From positions 1 to 64,000 of the forward strand of contig NZ_FOOU01000014.1 in the NCBI RefSeq assembly GCF_900113275.1: DNA of 64,000 bases. The letters run 5' to 3'. Under the pieces are notes generated by a model that saw nothing but the letters and a program-made list of their open reading frames with translations, did not search any database and was not told the origin of the DNA. Positions 42,279 through 50,718 of this stretch are shown piece by piece. This DNA is from Neptunomonas qingdaonensis. GTDB taxonomy: Bacteria; Pseudomonadota; Gammaproteobacteria; Pseudomonadales; Balneatricaceae. The translations under genes and the position numbers were made by a program. Position 1 is the stretch's first letter. Every line of letters starts with the position of its first letter.

Positions 42279-43142
42279 TCAGGGCTTGACCATCACGCCT
42301 CTGATAAAGCATTGCCAGCCGTTATCAGGAGTGCGTTGTCGACCCGAAATCACAAACATGGTTGGTTGCATAACCTTTGGTAAATCAAGCTCCAACCGAG
42401 TTTGATGAACAGCAGGCTCTGCAGCTAACGCCCCTTTTTTGATAGTGAATTGATTATCGATACGGTTGATCGCCAGGGTGTCTGACGACATAGATTTTAT
42501 CTGCAAATGGGGTAGATCTAAGCGCGTCTCTATCGGCATCTCGATTAAGGTATCAACGTCAATGCCAGCGCTTAAAAGCGTTACGTAAGCTGGCTCACCC
42601 GCTTTAAACCAAAGATTTGACTGCTCAATCCAGGTATTGGATGTTGAGCAGGTTCCATTAGGGCCTTTGAAGCTAGAAAAAACCGACGATTGTTCTGCTT
42701 GCGGTATTTCTCCTTTCAGCGTGCCTATCTGGGGCACATCTCCTTCAGGCTGTTTTTCTTCTATTAGCCCTGGCCTTTGAATTTTGAATAATCCCAGCCG
42801 AAGACCACTGGCGAGTGTAAACTCAAGTAATTGCGGCCCCTCCAAACCACTGACACTATGGCATTGCGCCGAACCTGCTTGCAACGGCCACCGCATCAAA
42901 AGGTCTGCCGGCAGCTGTCTCGCGGGCCATCGGGATACCCGCACGGTTTTATTTTTTTCAGATCGATTGGTTAAACAGAGAGTCGGGCTATTACCCTGCC
43001 AAAACTCTTGCACAAAGATGCCGTGTTTACTGTTAAGGCCGATTGGGATTTTACTAGCGAGCACTTGAGGAGAAGTAGCAAAAATCAGAGTGGATAACAT
43101 AGGAAAGATAATAGATGGATGCAATCCAGAAGAGTGTCGCAT
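42279..43142 (-). CDS. hypothetical exported protein
   Basis: A 287-residue protein with a probable signal peptide (HPSIIFPMLSTLIFATSPQVLAS) and a beta-rich body with short Pro/Gln-rich linkers; two Cys in the centre and one near the C-terminus. No family recognised. GGAGACACC precedes the ATG. It lies downstream of and on the same strand as the PEP-CTERM metzincin gene. Confidence 0.65.
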   Translation of the reverse strand: MRHSSGLHPSIIFPMLSTLIFATSPQVLASKIPIGLNSKHGIFVQEFWQGNSPTLCLTNRSEKNKTVRVSRWPARQLPADLLMRWPLQAGSAQCHSVSGLEGPQLLEFTLASGLRLGLFKIQRPGLIEEKQPEGDVPQIGTLKGEIPQAEQSSVFSSFKGPNGTCSTSNTWIEQSNLWFKAGEPAYVTLLSAGIDVDTLIEMPIETRLDLPHLQIKSMSSDTLAINRIDNQFTIKKGALAAEPAVHQTRLELDLPKVMQPTMFVISGRQRTPDNGWQCFIRGVMVKP

Positions 43143-43160
43143 GTGGTGTCTCCAGAAGAT

Positions 43161-43184
43161 GGGCTCGTCCTGATGGCCGAGCCC
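43161..43184. terminator. hairpin between metzincin gene and exported-protein gene
   Basis: GGGCTCG (43161-43167) and CGAGCCC (43178-43184) form a GC-rich stem with a 10-base loop in the short gap. Without a U-tract it is a weak terminator candidate or processing stem. Confidence 0.4.
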
Positions 43185-43227
43185 AAGATATGCTCAGACT
43201 GTATCTTAAGCTATCAAAAAGAGATAA

Positions 43228-44271
43228 TTAAGCAACTTTACTATTCTGACGCTTTAAACCAAACAATCCCAACAAAGCACCGAGCATCAGGTAGATTGTT
43301 CCTGGCTCTGGAACCGTATTATTAGCCTGAACGCCAAAATTGGTATAGCCAATATCGCGCATAATACCTACTTCCAATGCACTGATCGTACGCACACCCA
43401 GACCATCAATAGTTTGAGCTTCCATCATATAAGTACTGACATTACCCGGGTTTGTATAACAATTATCATCCAGATGAGAACCTGAACTGCCACCTTCCCA
43501 TGTTGTTGGGGAGTAAATTTCAACGGTATTACCACCGTTGGCTGCAACAGCATTCGCACCCGTGAACTGAAGACCAGCACCACAACCTGACTGCTGACTT
43601 CCATCGCCAGATAGTCTCGCTAAATCCCAAGTACTTTGTAGAAGCGAATTATCGGCAGGATTGATAATCGATGTACCATCGAAGCTGGTTAAAAACTCAT
43701 CAAACGGCGCCCATGCACCAGCATCACCGGGGTTTGTGCCATATCCGTCGCTACCCGTTTCGGTGATCTCAGAAGCAAAGCCTATTGCATGCAATAACTC
43801 ATGAACAGCCGTTGAAAAGAAATCGAACTCACCTAGTTGAAAATCGTTATCCAGCTCCCAGACAAAGTCGATGAAGTTCCATGTCACTTCACCATCAGCG
43901 CTATCAGGACCAGAACTAGGTGTAGGATCTGCTCCACCCAATATTTTGGTCATCACATCGCCCTGTTGAGTAAAGCCAGGGGCAAAGGATGCGCCGTTAA
44001 ACTTAGAGCCTGCTGCTGCTAACGTGCTTGAACCACCACCGCCGATGGACCCATCCACATCCATTTCAATGGTGGCGTCATAGCTGGTCAAAAAACTACT
44101 GACATAATTGGCTGCGGTCTCTAACGCACCCTGACGAGCAGTACCCAGTGCCGCATCATTGAAACCTACACCAGCTGCATCATTGTAATTAAAGTCCCAC
44201 ATAACGGCCGCTTGCGCAGGTGCTGCAGCAATCACTGAACCTATGACTGCGGCGAGAGCTAATTTTTTCAT
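43228..44271 (-). CDS. PEP-CTERM metzincin-type metalloprotease
   Basis: A 347-residue exported protein. Signal peptide MKKLALAAVIGSVIAAAPAQAA; zinc-binding HELLHAIGF (residues 157-165), the reprolysin/matrixin-like pattern. The C-terminal tail is a PEP-CTERM signal (VPEPGTIYLMLGALLGLFGLKRQ), which exosortase removes and which directs proteins to the cell surface or exopolysaccharide. AAAGGATCTGGAT precedes the ATG. The middle is Gly/Ser-rich with many Asn/Asp. No exosortase gene is in this window. The protease target is unknown. Confidence 0.88.
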   Translation of the reverse strand: MKKLALAAVIGSVIAAAPAQAAVMWDFNYNDAAGVGFNDAALGTARQGALETAANYVSSFLTSYDATIEMDVDGSIGGGGSSTLAAAGSKFNGASFAPGFTQQGDVMTKILGGADPTPSSGPDSADGEVTWNFIDFVWELDNDFQLGEFDFFSTAVHELLHAIGFASEITETGSDGYGTNPGDAGAWAPFDEFLTSFDGTSIINPADNSLLQSTWDLARLSGDGSQQSGCGAGLQFTGANAVAANGGNTVEIYSPTTWEGGSSGSHLDDNCYTNPGNVSTYMMEAQTIDGLGVRTISALEVGIMRDIGYTNFGVQANNTVPEPGTIYLMLGALLGLFGLKRQNSKVA

Positions 44272-44506
44272 ATCCAGATCCTTTAAATATTCATTATTTG
44301 TGTAGACCGAAAGCGCAGCGCAGGCTTCCCAATAAAGTTACTAGCCCCCCTACACTCGCAACATCAACCTTTTGGCATACAGTTTTCACAGTAAGCAAAA
44401 CTTGCGCCAACAATAAATAGTATATTAAAATCATATATATAGAACAATATTAGCATTCGATAATGAATAAATGTGTAAATAAAACGGACGTTTGTTTTAA
44501 TTAATT

Positions 44507-45283
44507 TTACGTTTCTACCTGCATCCGCGTGTAATAAGGCTCGAACAGCGCGGCAGCAGCTTTGGTATGGAAGGGATGTTCTTTATAAAGTGTAAATAAA
44601 CTCTGTTCGACTTCGAGTTCGGCTTGATGACGGCTCAAGCGCATAATTTCACGATGCGCTGAGTGCTGGCTGCTGTTACGCACCAGCATTCGCTGTTGAG
44701 GGTAAAGAGAAAGCGATTCAGCCAGCTGGATAATCGCTTCTGATTCTGCCAAAGGCAACAGTATCCAGACCACCCCATCGGCGCTTAATAGCTGATCAAT
44801 TGCGCTCATCAGATCCGCTAAGGGCAAATGCGTGTTGTGCCGCGCCAAGGCGCTCCGATCACAAGGGTTCTGAGTTGACCCCGTAAAAAAGGGCGGATTG
44901 GTAATGATGCAGTCATATTGTTGCCTATTTTGGTCGCTGTGTTGTTGAAGGTGCTGCTGACGACCCAACTTCGCATAGTCGCGAATATCCATCTCTATCA
45001 GATTCAGGCGATCTGACCAGGGACTGTTTGCGAAATTTTTTCGCGCTTGCACGGCGGCTTGAGAGTCAAGCTCTACTGCATCGATTTGAGCCGTTGATCG
45101 CTGTGCAACAAACAAGCTGAGTAACCCTGTGCCTGCGCCAATATCAAGTATGCGCTGCACTTGCTGCACATCGGCATAAGCACCCAATAACGAGGCATCA
45201 GTTGTGACTTTCATGGCACAGTCACCTTGTTCAATGGTGAACTGCTTGCATTGGAAATAACTGTTACGTTTACGCCGGGTCAT
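44507..45283 (-). CDS. trmN6: tRNA(Val) m6A37 methyltransferase TrmN6
   Basis: A 258-residue SAM-dependent N6-adenine methyltransferase of the YfiC/TrmN6 type. SAM site: LDIGAGTGLLSLFVAQR; catalytic NPPFF in CIITNPPFFTG; the N-terminal FTIEQGDCAMKVTTDASLLGAY is the diagnostic N-terminal block. The ATG at 45283 is chosen because family members begin close to TRRKRNSYFQC. Its 5' end (45231-45283) lies inside a 200-bp direct repeat that recurs at 46979. Confidence 0.88.
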   Translation of the reverse strand: MTRRKRNSYFQCKQFTIEQGDCAMKVTTDASLLGAYADVQQVQRILDIGAGTGLLSLFVAQRSTAQIDAVELDSQAAVQARKNFANSPWSDRLNLIEMDIRDYAKLGRQQHLQQHSDQNRQQYDCIITNPPFFTGSTQNPCDRSALARHNTHLPLADLMSAIDQLLSADGVVWILLPLAESEAIIQLAESLSLYPQQRMLVRNSSQHSAHREIMRLSRHQAELEVEQSLFTLYKEHPFHTKAAAALFEPYYTRMQVET

Positions 45284-45430
45284 AAAAACTCTATATCTGG
45301 ATGGTTGCCGTCTTAAGCTCAATCAGCTCATCTGAATAAGCCATTCATCATATAAGCTGAGGAAGTGATTAAAACGCTAATTATCACAGCGCGGCTTTAC
45401 TGATGACCAGATCTGATTCAGTTTTATTTT
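45231..45430. repeat. 200-bp direct repeat, left copy
   Basis: Identical to 46979-47178 except for two base differences seen (near 45324 and 45367). It holds the 5' end of trmN6, the intergenic region and the last 16 codons or so of the GGDEF/EAL gene, so it represents the original junction between the two genes. Confidence 0.9.
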
Positions 45431-45947
45431 GAATCAGCAACTTACAACTCTGCCTACACTTGTAAAAAACAGCCCTCCACTACAAAGACGCTGCGGAGCC
45501 GAGGTTTACGCTTGGCCGCAATAGATAAGCGGCTCCAGGCGATAACAAAACTAATTAGTTCATTTTCCCGCCATGGAAACAGCTAAACCAATGCTCGCAA
45601 AGTACAAACAAAATTTACAGGAGTGCACAATCGGTTGAAAAATATATCTGGCAGAATAAGCAAAGTGTGGTCTTAAATTTCTGCTATTGTTCGGGATTTG
45701 AATTTGTTACGTTAGAATAATAACGCAAGTTTTTTAAAATTAAATCATTACCCATAAGCCCTTTATAACTAATTCTTGGTACAGTATTTTTACCGAAAAT
45801 GCGAATCTACTTGTTGCATAACGTCATCTACATGCCGTAATGTCAGAGGCATACTGATGATATATCATTATTACCAACTTAATGAGAAGAGTCACTTTCA
45901 TTCTCATCTTAAATTTAAACAGTTGTAATATATTAAGGATTATTAAG
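45431..45947. other. gene-free part of the inserted segment
   Basis: No gene. AT-rich sequence between the left 200-bp repeat and the sterol-desaturase gene; unrelated to the trmN6 and GGDEF flanks. Confidence 0.5.
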
Positions 45948-46958
45948 TTGAATCTACAAAAATCAGTTGAAATACAAACGGATATGACTCTAACTGGTTG
46001 GCGTTATATATGGCCCCTGTTATTAATAATGGTTTTATTAGGCTTTTGCCTGTTTAAAGCCATGTGGCCTTTTTTTGTTGCCGACAATCCTTGGCAAGAC
46101 ATACTGTATTCTCTAAAGCGTGTTTACTGGTCGTTCTGGCAATCTGCGCTTTTTTCACCCTGGTTCTATATCGGAGTGCCCCTTCTTCTGATTATGCAAG
46201 TGTTGTGGCCTGTTCAACGTAATGTAAAAAACTTGGGTTCTTCCCTACGAATGGATTTTTTATATTTACTTATAATGATCCCTTTCTACGCAATAACTGT
46301 TCCGTTATTTTTTAGTTTTTTAGGCGAGGTATATGAGCAGTATTTCTCAATAATAAACTTATCGGCATTGGTTCATCATATTCCATTATTAGAGATAATT
46401 TTAGGCATATTGGTTATCGACTTTCTAGGATGGATGCACCACTTGGTTCGGCATAAAGTTCCGGTTTTTTGGGACTTCCATGCAATCCACCATTCACAAA
46501 CGAAAATGAACCCCTTCACCAATGAGAGAGTGCATCCTCTGGATGTTTTAATTGCCCGAATTATTAAATACATACCGGCACTTTTCTTTGAAGATGCAAT
46601 TAGCGTGGGATTTTCTTATTTGGTTTTACACGCATTTCTTGATCGTTTGAATCACTCCAATATTCGTACTAACTTAGGAGTGTTTAGGTATCTTCTTGTT
46701 ACTCCTCAGTCTCACCGAGTACATCACTCTAAACAAAAAGAACATTATGATAAAAATTTTGGTGTAACATTAAGTATCTGGGACTATTGTTTTGGTACGC
46801 AGGTTCGTGACTATTCCGTTTATCCTAAAACAGGGGTTCCCGATCAGAATTTTCCCCTAGAACAGCCCTCAGATCTTTCTATTGCTAATTGTATTCATGT
46901 TTGGATTAAACAATTCATCTACCCATTTAGGGTCGCGTGCCATAAAGCCTTCTATTAA
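45948..46958 (+). CDS. sterol desaturase/fatty-acid hydroxylase superfamily protein
   Basis: A 336-residue membrane-bound di-iron oxygenase. Histidine boxes: HHLVRH (HxxxH), HAIHHS (HxxHH), and late HRVHHS (HxxHH) plus HYDKNFG; about four membrane helices precede and separate them. Members hydroxylate or desaturate sterols, fatty acids or related lipids; the substrate is unknown. The TTG at 45948 is used because AAGGA stands 8 bases before it; the ATG at 45882 lacks a ribosome site. Base composition is more AT-rich than its neighbours and it is flanked by 200-bp direct repeats, which suggests recent acquisition. Confidence 0.85.
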   Translation: MNLQKSVEIQTDMTLTGWRYIWPLLLIMVLLGFCLFKAMWPFFVADNPWQDILYSLKRVYWSFWQSALFSPWFYIGVPLLLIMQVLWPVQRNVKNLGSSLRMDFLYLLIMIPFYAITVPLFFSFLGEVYEQYFSIINLSALVHHIPLLEIILGILVIDFLGWMHHLVRHKVPVFWDFHAIHHSQTKMNPFTNERVHPLDVLIARIIKYIPALFFEDAISVGFSYLVLHAFLDRLNHSNIRTNLGVFRYLLVTPQSHRVHHSKQKEHYDKNFGVTLSIWDYCFGTQVRDYSVYPKTGVPDQNFPLEQPSDLSIANCIHVWIKQFIYPFRVACHKAFY

Positions 46959-46978
46959 CATATTGTCAATATACACGA

Positions 46979-47178
46979 TCAATGGTGAACTGCTTGCATT
47001 GGAAATAACTGTTACGTTTACGCCGGGTCATAAAAACTCTATATCTGGATGGTTGCCGTCTTAAGCTCAATAAGCTCATCTGAATAAGCCATTCATCATA
47101 TAAGCTGAGGAAGTAATTAAAACGCTAATTATCACAGCGCGGCTTTACTGATGACCAGATCTGATTCAGTTTTATTTT
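46979..47178. repeat. 200-bp direct repeat, right copy
   Basis: Second copy of 45231-45430. It joins directly to the intact 3' end of the GGDEF/EAL gene and holds a fragment of the trmN6 5' end, so the inserted segment lies between two copies of the original junction. Confidence 0.9.
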
Positions 47179-49081
47179 TTTCAGCTTTGTGTTTTATTAT
47201 AAAGTCTACCAAGTCGGCATGTTTAAGAGGACAAGAGAGGAAGTAACCCTGCACCCAATCGCAGCCGATATCCTGCAGATACTCTAATTGTCTTTTAGTT
47301 TTCACACCCTCAGCTACCACTCTAAGGTCATATAGATTACCAAGATTATTGATGATCTTAACCATTTTCTTTCGGCCGGCATGCTCTGAAAAAAGATCAT
47401 CCACAAATGAAGCATCGATTTTAAGACAATCAACCGGGTAGTTATTCAGTTGCGCAAAAGCCGTATGCCCTGTTCCAAAGTCATCCAGCGCCAGTGTTAT
47501 ACCTAACGCTTTTAACTGATCAAGCCTGGCAACACTCTGAGCATCCCCCTGAACAAAAGCCGCCTCGGTAATTTCCAACTCTACAGAAGAAGGTGATACC
47601 TGATACTTTTCTAACAGCGCTCCGACCATCCCGGGAAACGCCTCATTGTGTAATTCCACTCCGGAAATATTGATACAAAGCCTGCCATCAAAGCCTTGTA
47701 TTAACTGCAGATCAGAAAAACAGCTTAAGCTATTTTCAATGACCCAAAGGTCGATCTCTTTTATCACACCCATCTTTTCAGCCACAGGGATAAACTGATC
47801 CGGGCCAATAGCATCGACCGCCAAATTAGGACAGCGCAACAGAACCTCAATACCGACAATTTCCAGTGTGCTGCACTTAAACAAAGGCATATATAACAAC
47901 GAGAACAGGTTTAACTCTAACGCTACTTTTAAACCTTCTTCAATCCGGCGCCGCTCACGCAGTGCCTGAGTAATACTTTTCGTGTAGAAATCATAGCGAT
48001 TTCGGCCATTTTGCTTGGCTTCATACATTGCCAAGTCAGCATGGTGAAGCAGCTCATCCGGTGTTTCAGCATCCTCAGGAAACACCGCTATACCAATACT
48101 GGCAAAGACGGAATGGGTACTTTCTATCGTTTCAAAACCATTCTTAAATATGCCAAGCACCCGTTCTGCAACACTGGCCGCACATTCAGGGGTATTGATA
48201 TCATTTAAGATGACGACAAATTCATCCCCGCCCAATCGCGCTAATTCATCAAATTTATCGTTAAGTACTATATCTGTCGGCCGCACCGCCTCTTTAAGCC
48301 GTTCGCTAAAGCGGCACAGTAAATCGTCGCCTACCTCATGACCGTAGTTATCATTAACCTGTTTAAAATTATCAAGATCGATATAAAGTAAGCCGACGCG
48401 CTTTTGCTCTTTATCTGCACGTTTTAACAAACGAGTCAGATTATTCCTGAAGTTACGCCGATTTGGTAAACCGGTTAGCGCATCGTAATAGGCTAGCTTA
48501 CGCAGATCTTCATCGTGTAACTGGATGATCATCTCATCCGCGCGGTCTTTTGAGTGTAAAACCGCTAAACAAATAATACATAACACAAAGAGTGTTACTT
48601 CAAAGCGCACTGATTCAATAAATGAGTAACTCACCATTAACAGGGCTGACAAGGGTGTAAATAGTAGCAAGCTGCTAATGATGATAAAGCAACCGTAAAG
48701 CGTCACCGCTGTTTTAAAGCGGTTAACAAACAGGTTCATCGCCAATAGTGGATAAATCCATAGCATCCCGGTATGTTCATGCCCGCCGGTTACTAAAAGC
48801 GCCAGCGGCAATACAAATAGATTAATATTTAACAGATGAACAGCGGATTCGATATGTGTCGTACGGTAGAGTAAGTAGATAATCACCGTACCACTCAGCG
48901 AGCAGGCAAAGAGTATGCTGGCCAGCAGATAAGATTGATTCGTGTAGCTTATCCCACTAAAAAGCAGTAAAAAAAAGAAACCCATCAATGCCTGAATTTT
49001 ACACAGGCGTAAACGCGTTGCGCACTGCACTTCAAGCATTTCTTGGCGACTTTTATTGTGATGGTTCAACCGTACCTCCAT
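47132..49081 (-). CDS. membrane GGDEF-EAL cyclic-di-GMP enzyme
   Basis: A 649-residue protein. About six membrane helices in residues 25-175 form a sensor region. The GGDEF domain (about 195-375) has LARLGGDEFVVIL, an intact active site; the RPTD that would be the inhibitory I-site is 13 rather than 5 residues ahead, so product inhibition may be lost. The EAL domain (about 385-640) has EVL in place of EAL but keeps DDFGTG, CLKIDASFV, AEGV and QGYFLSCPL; it is probably active. The dual-function or one-sided balance cannot be judged. An alternative TTG start at 49069 follows GGAGG. Confidence 0.92.
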   Translation of the reverse strand: MEVRLNHHNKSRQEMLEVQCATRLRLCKIQALMGFFFLLLFSGISYTNQSYLLASILFACSLSGTVIIYLLYRTTHIESAVHLLNINLFVLPLALLVTGGHEHTGMLWIYPLLAMNLFVNRFKTAVTLYGCFIIISSLLLFTPLSALLMVSYSFIESVRFEVTLFVLCIICLAVLHSKDRADEMIIQLHDEDLRKLAYYDALTGLPNRRNFRNNLTRLLKRADKEQKRVGLLYIDLDNFKQVNDNYGHEVGDDLLCRFSERLKEAVRPTDIVLNDKFDELARLGGDEFVVILNDINTPECAASVAERVLGIFKNGFETIESTHSVFASIGIAVFPEDAETPDELLHHADLAMYEAKQNGRNRYDFYTKSITQALRERRRIEEGLKVALELNLFSLLYMPLFKCSTLEIVGIEVLLRCPNLAVDAIGPDQFIPVAEKMGVIKEIDLWVIENSLSCFSDLQLIQGFDGRLCINISGVELHNEAFPGMVGALLEKYQVSPSSVELEITEAAFVQGDAQSVARLDQLKALGITLALDDFGTGHTAFAQLNNYPVDCLKIDASFVDDLFSEHAGRKKMVKIINNLGNLYDLRVVAEGVKTKRQLEYLQDIGCDWVQGYFLSCPLKHADLVDFIIKHKAEKNKTESDLVISKAAL

Positions 49082-49407
49082 TTGCGCAGCTTACAACACC
49101 CGATACTCCAGCAAATTGACTTTAGCTAATTTATAATAACTGAATATATAGTCTTGAATTTTAAGTAAATTTCCTGCCAACCATTCTTTCGTATTACATA
49201 CTATGGCTATAAAGTAGTCAGGCATTTACTATTCGTCAAATTTGATTAAGGGACTATCATCCATCAGATAACCCTTATATTTATTGGGATATTTATTGGC
49301 AAATAGAAATACAAATCACATAAACGGGGAGAGAACTTTAAGCATTCTCATTATTGAGCGCTTCTCATAATCGTCAGATTCTTAATGCGGGATCTTTATT
49401 AAGGACT
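49082..49407. other. gene-free region
   Basis: AT-rich, no gene seen between the GGDEF/EAL gene and the broken MFS gene. Confidence 0.5.
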
Positions 49408-50401
49408 TCAACAAAGCGGATTACCCATATACTTTTCTACGTCCTGTTGTTCGGTCAGATAAATATACAAAGCAAGCACCACTAACAGCAGCGCATCGAT
49501 TGCGATTACCCAATAGACTCTTTCCAGACTACCGCTGATATCCTGAATAAATCCTGCCATCAGATTACCCAGTGCGCCACCCAGCCCGAAAGTCACCATA
49601 CCGATGCCGTTTATCTGCATCGTAGCGGTAGAAGAATAGTGCTGGTTAACCCAACCGGCAACGATCCCCCACATAGGAAAATACATCAGGCCATAACCGA
49701 AGCCGGCAAATACGGCAAAATAAGCCGGATCGTATACAAATGCAAAAAGCCCCGATGAAAAGCCACCAAATACGATCAACAGTGCTATCCCATGCCCTTT
49801 GCTATCGGCCAGTTTACCCGTCAAAAAACCAGCGATCATGCCGGTCACACCGGCTATCGTCCATGTATAGCCACCCAATGCGGGAGGTAACATTAATTCT
49901 GCCAGATAAGTGTTCAACCAGGTAGAGAACGGCATTGTGGCAAAGCCAACCATTCAAACCGTAACCCCAAGCAGTACCGCTGGAGGCACTGGACAGGCAT
50001 GTTGAACAAAGTGACGGACGCGCATAACGGGTTATCAATTCGACTATTGCGCCCCAACTGATCGCGGCACAGGCTGCCATACACCTTAACACCAACAAAA
50101 CCACCATTGGGTCATCCAGTGCTGCCATGACAAACAAGAGCACACTTGTTACAGAGCCGGTAATCAGCACCAGCCACTCTGAAGCAATTCGGTGCCCGAC
50201 CAGCCCCAATAGCATCGTCCCGCCGAGATAAGACAACTGAGTCAGCGCACCAATCGTAGCCAGGTGCCAATGGCTGATGTCAATCGACTCCTTCATCAGG
50301 GGCACCAATGCCGCAAACAGAAATACACCAAAGCCGTGACTAATAATCTGGTTTACCCCGAAGTCATTCGCATCAAGCGCTCTCCATGACATTAGAATCA
50401 T
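49408..50401 (-). pseudogene. broken MFS transporter gene
   Basis: Two frames make one major facilitator protein. The N-terminal frame (from the ATG at 50401: GVNQIISHGFGVFLFAALVP, GGTMLLGLVGHRIASEW) runs into nonsense after ELITRYA; the correct continuation lies one frame over, indicating an extra base near 50015. In that frame an in-frame TGA at 49954-49956 follows VTV, before MVGFATMPFSTW, where Trp (TGG) is expected. The C-terminal part then reads GKLADSKGHGIALLIVF and YGLMYFPMWGIVAGWV. Two independent lesions make error unlikely. Confidence 0.85.
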
Positions 50402-50718
50402 TGCTCAAGAGCTTATAAACATCGGCTTGGAACCCCATCATGCCTTAACTCGTAAACCGATCAATATTAGCTATCACTATTTAATTTCACTGAATTATGA
50501 CAGGTGAAATATTTGCCAATTGCCCTGTTACGAACCTTTATGGTAGTTGTTGAAACACTTAATGTCACAGCAGAAAAAAACCTTCCTTTTGTGGCCACCT
50601 ACGAGCCGATGTCATCTTTTGTTAACAAATCATGGTTAGCCTGTTGCTCATTCGCTTTCGCCGCCAGCGTTTTGGCTAAACTCTAATCTGACAAGTAAAT
50701 GAAAACTGGATATCTGTA
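50402..50718. other. phoX upstream region
   Basis: No gene supported. A 7-bp inverted repeat ATTTCAC/GTGAAAT lies near 50483-50509. It overlaps one CTGTCAT-like half-site (minus strand), which could be part of a Pho box, but a full box was not found. Confidence 0.4.

Noticed and set aside
50504-50686. 60-codon plus-strand frame in the phoX upstream region
   Set aside because: No ribosome site, no recognisable motif; lies in the probable promoter region.
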